From: Neolentinus lepideus HHB14362 ss-1
Taxonomy: Eukaryota > Basidiomycota > Agaricomycetes > Gloeophyllales > Gloeophyllaceae
Reading direction: 5' to 3'
DNA length: 64,000 nucleotides
Assembly: GCA_001632425.1 (NCBI GenBank)
Contig: KV425568.1
Location: forward strand, 454,439-518,438
Shown: piece by piece, positions 34,852 to 46,221 of the stretch
Layout: each line of letters opens with the position of its first letter
Position numbering within the stretch: position 1 is the stretch's first letter
Notes under the pieces: model-generated
Told to the model about the DNA's origin: nothing
What the model saw: only the letters and a program-made list of their open reading frames with translations
Database searches by the model: none
Program-made: the position numbers and the translations under genes

Positions 34852-36308
34852 ATCGCCTTGGCTAAGGCTGCATGGATGATCGAATTTTTGCCGGATGTCT
34901 TGGACTGCATCGACCTGGAACTTCCGGGGGAATTGTTCGTTCTAGTATAATGATGTATTTTTACTGTTTACATTGATCCATTGGATCCATCATTTCGCAC
35001 TTATAGACTGTTTAGTTGCATACCATTTCACGAGAGGTGCATGGAATGCGCCTGCGAATCTGCTTCCGAGTTGTGGAAAGTCGCTGGATGGAGCAGGTCC
35101 TGGTCGACCCTGCAAAATAAGCCACCTGCAGGCTGCAATACCGTTTCGCCAAGCAAATTCTATGGGGTGAGGTGAACTCGTGTTGCGGCTGGCTCGCCGA
35201 CCTTTCCGTAGACGAGGAGCGCGGTCGCTCTCTCCGCCTGCCCCACGACTTCGTACTGGAAAATATCAATTGGATTATCTGCGATATGTGCGCCGCGATC
35301 CTCATGTCTGATTCCATCAAATGACACTGATAGACTTCCGTGATACTACTCGTCAAGGACAGCCACGAGCTATTGCAAGCTGGACGTTCTCGTAATGATC
35401 TAGAAGCGAGAAGGCCGACTAAGGACAACTTCGAAGGAATTCGTCCCGAGCCAAAAGGTCCGACATACCGGTTTCTTGACATCCAGAATGCGAGCGATGT
35501 GCCACTGACAGCAATATGCCTGGGATTGTCGAGCTCGGGCGTCGTTCTGCACTCCCCAGTTCCGGCGGCAGGATGGCGGATATCACCTTAAGGGGCACGT
35601 AACTTCCCCCTGAACGTCCAGAAGATGGGCAGTATGCTTCCGTCTGACATATACGGTAATCGAGGGTATTCGTTGCATATAATGCTGATCTCGTCCTGGG
35701 CTCCGTTGATACATGAGTTGTTGGTACGGTAGAAAACGCATTAAATGCAGAAATGCGACGGCTGACGAGGGCAGAGGGAAGAGGGGCGTGTAATTTTAAA
35801 AAGGGAGGGACCGTATGGCGGTTAGCCACCCGACGATCATCTTCTCGCCAGGCTCGCGAGTTTTAGCCGGCGAGGGCAGTAAATAAAGCCCTGATATTCT
35901 CTGGGTTGTTCTCTTCCTTCTGGCCAGCTGGACCTATATCCGTCATTTACTGCTGTACTCGCTGTCGTCGCTGCCGTCAGCGTCGAGCGCAACGGTGTCC
36001 AGGTCATAGCGATAATCTCCTCAGGGGTCCAGTGAAGAGTCCCATCCCAGGGCATATCGGCGGAATTCCACGACTTTCGAGCTCGTCCGACTCTCTTAGT
36101 CGTGCGCCAGAAGTGAACTGTGTTATCTCTGTATTGTTCAATGTATGTTTGTTTTTTCTCGAATTTATCGCGTACCGCTGACTGGCGATGTGTAAGTGAA
36201 TAACCTCCGGCCCTGGCTCGCCCACATCCAGGATATTATATACTTAAAACTGCATAATATAACACCTCAAAAGCATCGAACCGACGTTCTTTAACCAGTT
36301 CACCAAGA
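34852..36308. other. Intergenic, one coding-like stretch of unknown nature
   Basis: About 1.45 kb. Around 35148-35325 (plus) a frame of some 55 codons (starts near RFAKQILWGEVNSCCGWLAD, ends LMSDSIK-stop) has coding-like composition but no ATG and no partner exon that I could join. It could be a gene remnant. Confidence 0.35.
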
Positions 36309-38402
36309 ATGTTAATCCGTCTTGTCCCCCAACCCCCTTCTCCGACTGTCTTGTTCACCCTGTCATTCCCTTCCCTGGCTCAATCTCTTCCACCCCCTCC
36401 CTCATGGCATCTGCAGCTCCAGCGGCTCGCGACTTCCGAACTGGAGCTCCCCGCTTCCATGCATGCTCTGGACAAGTCGGCCTGGGTCGTGTGCGTCTTG
36501 CAGGAGGTGACCTTTGACCTGTGCGCAGAGACCATCACGTGTGTCTTCGTTGATGGACAGAGGGAGGAGTGGCCTATTGTCGGAGGGACTGCCAACAGGT
36601 GTGTAAAAGCTTTGGAGAGTGTCTTGGACGACGTGAATTCTTCTGCGAGAGAGAATGAGAAGGAGCGGGTTACTAGCGTCGAAGAGAATCATCAGCCGCA
36701 TTCGAGGCAGGTCAGCAGCAGCAGTGTTAACTCTAACTCTGCGCCTGTTAAGCACAAGAAGCAGCGATCATTGCTAATGTCCCTAGTCGCGTACGTTCAG
36801 CCCCTAATATCTAGCGCATATATTCATTGATGCTTGAGCAGCTCTCTTGTTCCTCACTCCTCTCATCATCACCCACCTATTCATACCTACGAGCCACCTG
36901 TGCCACCTGCTCCCGTGCAGGCACCGCCTCAACCACCCCTTCTGCCTTCCCAGATCCCCCTGTCCGGCAAGCAACTTCGACGCCGAGCACGGTCTACCTT
37001 AACTGACACTTACCGTCTCTTCGTCCTTCCCGAGCTTCTGTCCCGCCTTAGCCCCGGTGGATACTATACATGGATCCTTCAATCCATGATCGGCAGGGCT
37101 CAGCGCCGCATGCGCGAGCTCGCTGAGGAGCGGGGTCTCAGAGAGATGAGGATGCCGGATGGGCAAATTGGGTGGACGTGTGGCAGGCAGATCGTTGCTG
37201 GGAATGAAGCTGAAGGTGAGGGTGACATGTTCTGGGACGAGGACGATGAAGGCCTTGGCGACAGCGAGAGCTTGGAGACAGAGACGGATGGCAGTTCGGT
37301 GCACACACCCACAGACACCGTGCATGACAGCCTGCCTTTAGTAGCCCCACCCTCGCCGATCTCTCCTAAACAACAGCGCGACTCGTACTTCCCGCCTCCC
37401 ACCCTCCCGCCTCCCTCTCCCGCTCCGTCACACCCTAGCAACACCCCGGGCAAACGCGCCCATACCCGCTCGTACACCTCTGCCGGCCCGCACCCGCCCC
37501 TCTCCCGCCTCACGCACCTCCTTCACGTGCACATGAACGTCCAGCAGTCCATCACCGCCGAGCAGGAGCACGTCCTCAGCGTCCTGGAGATCAAGTCTCG
37601 CCGTCGTGCCTGGTCAAATGGTGCGCGCGTTGGCATCCTGGGTGCACTCGGCCACGGCGCATCCGGGCTCGGGTTGAGCATGCCTGTGCAGAGCAGCCCT
37701 CTCGCGCGCTGCATGCTCGTCAGCGCCGGGGACGAGTGGGTGTCGGTGTGGGACGAGGAGGAGCAGTGTTGGGAGGAGGAGCAGAGCAGGACGCTGAGCC
37801 GGCCGCTTAGTCCCACGTTTGGCGGCCACGGGAAGCTCGAGATCGTCAGTCGCGAGAGCGATATGGCGTGCCTGTTCCCCGTGTCAGAGGATGATGACGA
37901 GGAGGGGATGGAGGACGTGCCACTCGGAGAGTGGATCCAGCGTCAGCATCAGGGCCAACTGCCTGCATATTCGGCGGCGAACCCCGACACGCCGGAGGAC
38001 CATCCTTTCGCAGAGGACGACGGCGCAAATATGCATTCCCGGCGGTCGTCAAGCCCCCCTCCTCCGAATGTGCGGCGGCGAACGAAGAGCATGCGCGCAG
38101 CCCTCCACCCCCCTCCCGTACCTCTGAACTCTCGTACTCCACTCTCAACATCCATCTCTGCTCCGGATCACTTAGATCTGCTCGACCACGATAGACCCGT
38201 GCTTCATCCCCTCCCACAGCTGTCCGCCAGCTCGCTCCTGTGCCAGCCTCTCTCCAAGAAACATACCGCGATTGACCATGGCGAAGGAGAGTTTACGCTT
38301 GCCATGGACTTGCCCAGAAAGGTAAAAGTCCGGGGAACAGGAGGATATGACGATGAAAATTGGTTGACTATGAGATCGAGCGAACCTCTTTCGCGCTGTT
38401 GA
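36309..38402 (+). CDS. Conserved hypothetical protein, largely disordered
   Basis: Two exons, 36309-36790 and 36842-38402 (51-nt intron). They total 2043 nt and encode 680 aa. An N-terminal segment of about 90 residues (KSAWVVCVLQEVTFDLCAET, VFVDGQREEWPIVGG) and a middle block (RRARSTLTDTYRLFVLPELL, GGYYTWILQSMIGRAQRRM) look folded. The remainder is rich in Pro, Ser and acidic residues, including PPPTLPPPSPAPSHPSNTPG and SEDDDEEGMEDV. A conserved-looking helix (HMNVQQSITAEQEHVLSVLE) follows. There are no transmembrane or signal segments. I recognise no family; the layout suits a regulatory or scaffold protein. Confidence 0.72.
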
Positions 38403-39520
38403 CTCCTTCGACCATCCGTTACCGTGCGTTAACCTCTGGCGGTCCTGTTTCTTGCTCCCTATAGCGAATTCTCTGTTCCGCAAACCTCAAAACGGCCGTC
38501 AGCCACCTTGCTTCCGATCTTACCTGTCTTCTGCTTTATTAAGACGCTTTAATGCTTTCGCGCTTCCTGCATATACGTTCTTGCCCACATTAATCAACTG
38601 CATCTTCACGATTAACTGCAATCATCTATTTCACGAATTCTCGTTGGCATCTATTCGGATTGAAGCACCCATCATGACAAGCAGCATACATATTCACTTC
38701 ATTCGCCAGTACGACACGTTACACATTTTTGGAACTCTTTAATACCCGCATTGCATCTTTTACCCCACAATCTAATCAACATCACGACCTTTAACGTTCA
38801 TTGTATGTATACCTTAGAGCACAATCTTCTTCTTATACATATCTATTTGAACCCTTTTTTTGATGGACTTTATTTTTGACGACGCGCCTTTCTTTGCACT
38901 GCCTACATCACGCATTTTTTGTAGGCGGGCTTTCTGGTTTGCTTGCGGAGGAGTTGGGTGTACGATGAGCAAGTGCTGGGTCGAGGGACACCACGGTGTG
39001 GAAGGAAACAGGTGTACTGGAGAAGCGAACGAGTTCATGTTCTTGTAATTCCGACTGGTTCTATGTCATTCCTTGAAAACCCGATTCACAGGTTGAAAGG
39101 CCCTCGCGAAGGACAAAAGGCATGGTGCGTTCACGATTTATTCCAACGCAGTTTGTGAATCATCAAAAATGAGCACGTATACCCCAAAACGCCAGATATT
39201 GACATCCTAAGACATGGTCACGAAAGATATGGACAGTTGTCTCCTCCTTTGACGCAGCAGGCGATGCTTATAGTTGATTCACCATCCAGGAATCCCAGCA
39301 CTATGCTATCAGTGTAGATCTCTGCGAAACTTATCTCCGCCTGGACGGATATCGTTGCAGGCGATTCGCCGCCCGATACCGCCCGACTGAGCGCGAAGTG
39401 CTATCTTGCCGCGGTAGCAGAGCTCAGACGCAAGCAATGAGTGACTGAAAGGCGCCTGCCGGGTGGCCTCGTCACTTCGGCCATAACTGGCCAGAGCGCC
39501 CATAGAACCCCAGATGTTTG
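38403..39520. other. Intergenic, no gene recognised
   Basis: A minus-strand frame at 39038-38814 ends in a lysine-rich tail but has no identifiable domain. Otherwise AT-rich UTR-like DNA. Confidence 0.4.
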
Positions 39521-39528
39521 TATATAAG
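39521..39528 (+). promoter_or_regulatory. TATA box of the aldo/keto reductase
   Basis: TATATAAG lies 49-56 bp before the ATG at 39577; this is close but usable for a fungal promoter. Confidence 0.5.
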
Positions 39529-39576
39529 GGCAGGGATAGGTTAATGAGCTACAACGGGTCGAAACTCTTACAAGCC

Positions 39577-40894
39577 ATGGCAGTCCTGAAATTTCCCAAA
39601 CGTAAACTTGGTCGCAATGGCCCGGAAGTCAGTGCCATTGGGCTAGGCGCTATGGGTGAGTTTACATCCCATGTCTGCTCTGATAATGACAGATCATGTT
39701 TGCAGGAATCGGGGCATGGTATGGAAAGACCGACGAGAGCAAATCCCTGGAAATGTTGACGTATGCTGCAGACCAGGGGGTGACGTTCTGGGACACGGCA
39801 GATGTCTATGGGACTTGTAAGGTCTCGTACGGCATCAACGGACCACTGCGACTGACCACTTTTGTTCCGTCATATAGCTGAAGCTACGCTAGGCAAATGG
39901 TTCGCGAAGACAGGTCGTCGCTCCGAGATATTCTTGGCGACGAAATTTGGGTCCATCGACATGACTCCTGGAGCCGGTCTAAAGCCTAACAGCAAGCCGC
40001 CGTACATCAAACGCCAGCTGGAGAATTCTCTCAAGACGCTGGGCACGGACTACATAGACCTGTGGTACCAACATCGCGTTGATCCTGAGGTTCCCATCGA
40101 AGGTGAAAGATACTCTTTCTATATTGTGGAGCCTATCATGGATATTCCTTCCCAGTTGTGATGGAGACCGTAAGACCTTTCATCGAGAGCGGCACAGTGA
40201 AGTACTTCGGATTGAGTGAATGCAGCGCCGATGTCCTGAGGCGAGCCAAAGCTGTGCCCGGGGTAGGAGAGAAGATTATAGCTTGTCAAATGGAATTCAG
40301 TCCTTTCGAGCTCGAGATCGAGCATAACGGATTTCTGGAGACAGCCCGAGAGCTGGATGTTGGCTTGGTTGCTTACTCACCTCTGGGCCGCGGTGTGTCC
40401 TACTTCATTGCATTTCAAGCAAGTTATTGACTCCCTCCCTTTTCTAGGTATGATAACGGGCAGGTAATTATAGATTTACTTCCATTTTGTAATTGCACTC
40501 ACCTGTACATAGATACAAATCCCGGAAGGACTTCGACTCGGACGACATGCGCCTAATAATGCCCCGATTTTCGGAGGATAACATCCCCAAAAATCTGGCG
40601 TTGGTGGACAAATTTAGAGCTGTCGGCGAGAAGTACGACGCGACACCCGGTCAAGTCGCACTTGCGTGGATCCTGAACTCCTACCCCGACATGGTTCCGA
40701 TTCCTGGCTCAAAGACTATCGAACGGTTAGAGGAGAATGCGAAAGCTGCTGAGATTACTCTTTCGCGCGACGATCTCAGAGAGCTCAAGGCATTTGTGGA
40801 GGCGGCAGATGTGAGGGGTGGACGGTACCCACAGGAATATGCTGCCATCATGACTACCGATTGCATTCCGCTCGAGGAGTGGAAGGGAGAGTGA
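39577..40894 (+). CDS. Aldo/keto reductase (AKR13/YakC-like, NADPH-dependent)
   Basis: Six exons: 39577-39655, 39706-39816, 39878-40102, 40156-40392, 40448-40463 and 40513-40894. They total 1050 nt and encode 349 aa. Exon 5 is a 16-nt microexon encoding part of GMITGR. The catalytic tetrad is visible: Asp and Tyr in FWDTADVYG, Lys in LATKFG and His in LWYQHR. The NADP-binding C-terminal part reads VPIPGSKTIERLEENAKA. It would reduce aldehydes or ketones in the cytosol; the natural substrate is unknown. It lies between the duplication arms, next to arm B. Confidence 0.92.
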
Positions 40895-41096
40895 GACGCT
40901 CGGGCGGCGCGTAGACACATATATAATTTTGTGTTGTTTCGATATCCCAGAAAGGCTATTCATGGCGGAAGACGATGATGATGACTTTAAGCTCTGAAGA
41001 GTTCATCGTTCATCGTCCATAGTTAACGCATACGGAGAACGAGGTGTGCCTCCAGAATAACAGATTAGATTCGCGCACAAGTTCAGAGGATCAAGC

Positions 41097-41376
41097 TTTG
41101 AACTGCCACAAGCACAAGAAGGGCCCGGAGCGTCCTCTTCCGAGTGAGATAGAGTTCGACTGTGTAAACATCTATAACTCGGTCGGTCGGTGTACGCCAG
41201 GCTCCGAGTCTTGACATTGGGACTGTGTAAATCAAGTGTAAATGCCTTGAGAAGGGGCGGCGTGAGGTGCCATGAAGTTGATATAGGTAGTTGAGAGAGA
41301 ACCAGAACGCGAGAAAATGGACAGACTTGGCCTGTACCATTGAATCGAGCCAAGTGAAGATGTTCACCACAGGATA
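41097..41376 (-). repeat. Dispersed repeat, copy 1
   Basis: Read on the minus strand, it resembles 56924-57272 on the plus strand: TCCTGTGGTGAACATCTTC, then CACCTCACGCCG...CTTCTCAAGGCATTTACA, then GTTATAGATGTTTACACAGTC, then CTCCGGGCCCTTCTTG. Diverged and without clear ends; probably an old transposon fragment. Confidence 0.6.
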
Positions 41377-41880
41377 ACTACCGTGTACGACTGTAGCAGA
41401 GCACGTCTGCATGGATAATATCGACAGAGGACACCTACTTAGACCATGAATAAGTATCCAGTTGGCCGTCCTTGGTGAGCGCCTTCTTTCGAATCCTCGG
41501 TCACCTCGCTTCTGACTAATTTCTGCGTACTTACTTTGCACTAGTCAACCTGTGCCAGGCAGGTCCCATATTGCATTGCCGGCCAGGAGACTATCCCTGC
41601 GGACATGACGCTGGTCCTCCGGCGAAAGAATCACGGACTACACTTCGTACGGACTATGAATTCATGGTACGATCTTTGACAGTGCCAATATGAATGCCTC
41701 GTTCTAGCATAAACGACGGCTATATCACTGTCTCTGTCTACCAAACCTACACCCTTTTCGCAGGACTGGTTAAGGGTATGTTTGTTGTAACTGTGTCTCG
41801 AACCCTATCTTGGTCTGTGTATGCACGCGTCTCCCTATCAGCCAAATAGCTCTCCTCTTTCCCTGTACGTATGAAAGCAG

Positions 41881-42526
41881 TCATCCCTCTCCTCGCAATA
41901 CCTCGGAATACATCCGCTTCGCTTTCTTGGCCGCCCTATCGGCTCCTTCAACCAATTCCCACTCTTCCCCTTCGGTGTCCAGGGCATCACACGTCATGTC
42001 TCCGGATGGCCCCTCAACGAACTCAAACTCTATGTATAGATCTAGTAACTCGTGATTAATACTCATTCTTGTCGGTGCTCTGAACTCCTGCTTACCGTCC
42101 GCGACCATATCCGCCTCGACATTTTCAAATGCCACATTTACTTCTGACAGCTCAACCTCTTCGTCCTGCGAAAGCAAGTCCGAGTATGCCGCACAACTAT
42201 CACAACTGTTCTCGATTTCCTCCATGTCCTCCTCGTAGTCAAACATCTCGTCCGTATAGTAGGCCTTCTTCACCTTCCGCACTCTGCCTGGAATGGGCTG
42301 GCTGGGCTTGGCTGCTACCACTGCGCGCGCCATCTTTCTCTCTCCAACTGGCTGTCAAAGTGAGTCTGCATGAGACAACCGCGATATGGCAAGAGAAGAC
42401 ATCGCGTACGTTGCGCCTCGGTTCACGCTCCTTCGTAACCTTTGACGGCTTTGCTCTCCTCACTCGCACTTGCCCGTTGACTTGGCTTACGAACGGCGTT
42501 CTGGGGTTTGGCATGCATTTGACCAT
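41881..42526 (-). CDS. Small acidic protein of unknown function, copy B
   Basis: Exons on the minus strand are 42526-42410 and 42351-41881, joined by the same 58-nt phase-0 intron as copy A, encoding 195 aa. Relative to copy A it has four extra residues just after the junction (GERK region) and five in NVEADMVADGKQ. Substitutions are mostly mild (D/E, K/N), while the strongly acidic core EIENSCDSC and the C-terminus AAKKAKRMYSEVLRGEG are unchanged. Function is unknown. Confidence 0.6.
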
Positions 42527-42968
42527 GATGACTAGGGCCGCGCGCTGAGTTGGTCGCTACCGTAGATGCAGCTCTTCTGACGATCATGTCCCATGAACTC
42601 TCTCCTACATATAGAGTAGATCGAGTCACATTGCGGGATTGACATATGACTTCGCGTGTGTACTTCGAGTCAGAGGATCATAGCCACTGTACCGGTGGCC
42701 CCCACAGAACACCGCCAAGTCATGTCATATGCACGACCTATGCTATGAATGGTCAACGTCGGAACCGCAGGAAGCAAGTCTTCATGCACGTTGAAGATTG
42801 CCGATGCCACAAGCTACGACGATACGATGACACCATCTATCACACGGTCACTCTCCATAAACCCAAAGTACATCCATTAACCCTGAATAAAGATCACAAG
42901 CAAAACACAAATTCCTGTCTTACACTTACATCTAATAAACTATATGATAAAAGGGTAGGATATGGATA

Positions 42969-44104
42969 TTAGTGCTGAGAGAGAAGACCATTGTTATCCG
43001 CACTGGCCGGCAACCCAAAATTAAAATCCACCAGACCACTCTGCATCGCGCTGCTGCTGGGCGGCTTGTCGCCCGTAGGCTTCTCCGACGCGACTCCCGC
43101 GTACACCACTCCCACGAGCTCCTTCGGGATCGTAGTCTCGCAATTGACGATATCCGAGGACAGGATCGAGGACCCAGAATGGTAGAGCATATACATGTTG
43201 GAGCCCGAGACAGAGACTTTGATGGTGTCGCCGGGTTTGGGGGTGGCAGGTGTGACGGTGAGGGCGGGGAAGGTCTTGACTGGGAGAGCGGCATTCGTGG
43301 ACGGACAGGACTCAATGAACTGGGCTGAGGAAGGTGGCGGGTGAGCAGCCGACTTGGATATAGATAATGAGACAACATACCAGCGATGGAGTAGACTTCG
43401 TCGGGGTTAAGCGGTGTCTGGTATGGTCCCGACCACGGGGCACCCTCGAGCGCGGCGCTCATCATCCAGGCATCATGGCGACTCTCAGTGGCCAAGATGG
43501 ACTAGTGTGAGACGGTGAGCGGACGTGGCGTCAACTATGAACCGGAGAATGAATAGTACATACTGCTGCGTCGGTGATCGCACCCGGGGCAGTGATGTAG
43601 TGAGCAGCTCCAGTATATGCCGCAGTACCAACACCTTCAATCGACGCCGCGAGAGAGACGAACGACTTTGGATCAGTGTACGGACTATGCAGAACGTTAT
43701 TAATTTCTATACTGCAGATCGATGAAGCGACACTCACAACTTGTACGTGCACGGTTTGACAGCATCCGGACCAATGGCTGCTTCGAGGAAAGCGACATGC
43801 GACGCTTCGTGCTCCTGGACCTGCTTGAACCGGCCTCGGACCCATGTTGGGAAGCCAGCTGCCTCGAAGGCTTGATCATCAAACCTCTCCAAGCCTCCCG
43901 TGTAGAACGCATACTCCAGATGCTCGAGGGTCAGAGCATATTGGAAGACGGTTGTGTCGTCTAATAGTGTGTTAGCATACTTTATGCTTGAAGATGAGAT
44001 AGAGGCGTACTCGTCATCTTGTAGTCATCACGCTTCGAGCCGTGAGGTGCGGCACCTACTGAACAGACCCCGACAATAGCAAGAACGGCCGCGTATTTGA
44101 ACAT
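42969..44104 (-). CDS. Secreted Rds1-like ferritin-fold protein, copy B
   Basis: Exons on the minus strand are 44104-44011, 43960-43738, 43684-43564, 43501-43381 and 43324-42969. They total 915 nt and encode 304 aa, the same structure as copy A. The signal peptide and all candidate metal ligands are identical. Differences fall mainly in the last two exons: ATESRH for ATEARH, PDE for PDQ, VNCET for INGET, GLVDFNFG for GLVILNFG, and a terminus of LLSQH instead of LRSQN. Both copies look functional. Confidence 0.92.
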
Positions 44105-46221
44105 GATGAGAGTCAAGCGACGACGTCGAGGAAGCAGCTAAAGTCAGGGGATCTGATGAAGAGTGTATGGCGCGGTAAGGAGCTAAGAGCATCCTCCAGC
44201 ACTGGCGGATTTTATAGAAGAGGAGGGGGGCTGACACGACCTGCGGCTGACGAGAAGGCTGACGAGTTAGCGACGGTATGACGTTGGTGCGGCTGACCTG
44301 TGGCTGACGAGAAGCCTGGTAAGTTGGCGACGCTATGACGCTGGTGAGGCTGACCTGTCCAATGGTGAAGAAAACAGTATGAGTCTTCCTAGCTCTGAAG
44401 CCGTGACGGCTGACTGGGTTTGCGTCAGCCCCGACGATCGTATGACGCCGCCGCAGCTGACCAGAACAAGTACCTCCAGCTTTGCCGAACGTCTATTACT
44501 GAGTCCAAACGCAGGGGTGGGGGGCAGAGTGTGTGACGGCGAAATGGTTTGCGTTCCCATGAGCATCTCAACTGGCAGCAAGATGATTCCCATGCGGTTT
44601 GAGGAAGTTCAAGCTATCCAGCCAAAAGTGACGCACAAAAGAATAAAAAGTGAGAGTATTAATGGGCTTATCAAAATATGGCATGACATCAAGTCTGTCT
44701 CGGACACAGAGTCCATGAACAGGAAGAGGGCGGAGCCCAGCCTGAGCCACATGCGCGTCGCGTCAGGTGATATTCACGTGACAAAGTCGTGTCACGCATA
44801 GGCGATCCTGGTGACTGTCGCCTTGCTTTCGTCGTGAACGCGGAGCGGCGAATAAGTGGGAGGTGATTACCGTGACATGTAAAGGCAGGAGAAGATCTCA
44901 CCGTCCCTCCTAGCCGAGAGGGCGTATTGTAAGTCTCATGGTCAGACCCACTCTCAACCGGCCCGTAGCTAGTCAGGACCAAGAAGCCTCGCACTGGCAC
45001 CATCTCCAAGTTCAGGTGATACGGCATGGGGCGGAATGTCAGCTTTGGATGTTAAGTTCGCTGCTTCAAGCAATATTACCTGCGACTCGGAGATTAAGCG
45101 CTTCTCACCTTCCTGACCACCAAAGGCAACCTCATACATGTAATGATGCTCGTGCTCGCGACCCCTTGAAGCAGTTGAGGTACTCATAAGTGGCCTCTAT
45201 AATGTATTTTCGACTTCCCATTGTGGTTGGTAATCATGGCGGGCGATGTTTGCCGCAACACTGCTGCCTTTGCCAGACATTCTTGCATTGTTGATGCCTC
45301 ACCCCTAGTTCGCACCCGTGCGCAGTCCGCCAAGATAGAGATACAATGAATATCTATGATGTCAGTCTCCATTCGAAAGTATATAAAACAGCGCTCACCG
45401 TAATCGATACCACCACCTTCCTCCCTGAAGTATGGCCACCTCGCAGATTCGCCAGTCCCTCAGTTCGGGGACACATCCGTTCACGCGAGAGCATGCACAC
45501 CGCCCACCCCTCCACCCCGCCACGCCCTCGCACTCGGGGCCTGCAACACCCATCACCCCCACTACACCTTCCCAGTCACCCACCGAATTTTGCACGTCTT
45601 ATTTCTTCAGCGGGTCCTCGCAGCCCTTCGACACCTCCGACTCACCAGTCATTGCTGCTCCGCCACATACCTCATACCTTTCGTTGACTGCATTAATACG
45701 ACAGATGAACAGTCCAGACGACGCTCAGGATTTACGCATGACATGCATCGGAAAGCATGACTGGGTTCAGAGTGCCCCCTATCACTGGAGAATCAGAGAA
45801 AGCAATCAGGCATTATGCAGAACACACCTTAGCTCAAGCTTTTCCATCAATGTTTTCGAAGTCCACGATGAATATGACAGAAATTTGTCCGTGTTCCTGT
45901 GGGGACAAGATTGTTTGGTCGAACACTTCGTCATTATCCAGATCCATTCTGTAGGATTCCAAAAGAACTGTTGTATGTTTGTTGTATTATAGCATAGAAT
46001 GCAAGTGGTATGCGTTGACAGACAAAAGGTTTGGGCATTAAAGCGGTAAGGCGCCGAACACCTTCCGACAAAATAAATGTGCAGGAGCCGCTAGAATACC
46101 CTGAGACTTTGTAATTAGATGCTTATGATGCTGGGATAAAATTCAGATGCTGAAAGAATGGTGAAAAACGGAGGTCTACTGATGCCTACTAGTACATTAT
46201 TTTATCTGAAGGTGTTTGGCG
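44105..46221. other. Arm B upstream region and boundary
   Basis: Contains the copy-B TATA box (TATAAAA on the minus strand at 44216-44210, again 112 bp from the ATG), the 57-bp tandem repeats (about 44238-44352) and the rest of arm B. A 186-codon plus-strand frame at 45432-45992 is open here but broken in arm A, so I do not call it a gene. The arm ends near 46041, 180 bp before a hAT-like element. Confidence 0.5.

Larger units (their letters stand above)
41449..46041 (-). repeat. Inverted segmental duplication, arm B
   Basis: Opposite-strand counterpart of arm A. It contains the second ferritin-like gene and second acidic-protein gene plus the same flanking non-coding DNA. It lacks arm A's additional segments near 24605-24840 and 28818-28857. 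Confidence 0.93.

Noticed and set aside
45432..45992. 186-codon frame in arm B as a gene
   Set aside because: The near-identical arm A breaks this frame with shifts and an added segment, and no domain is recognisable.
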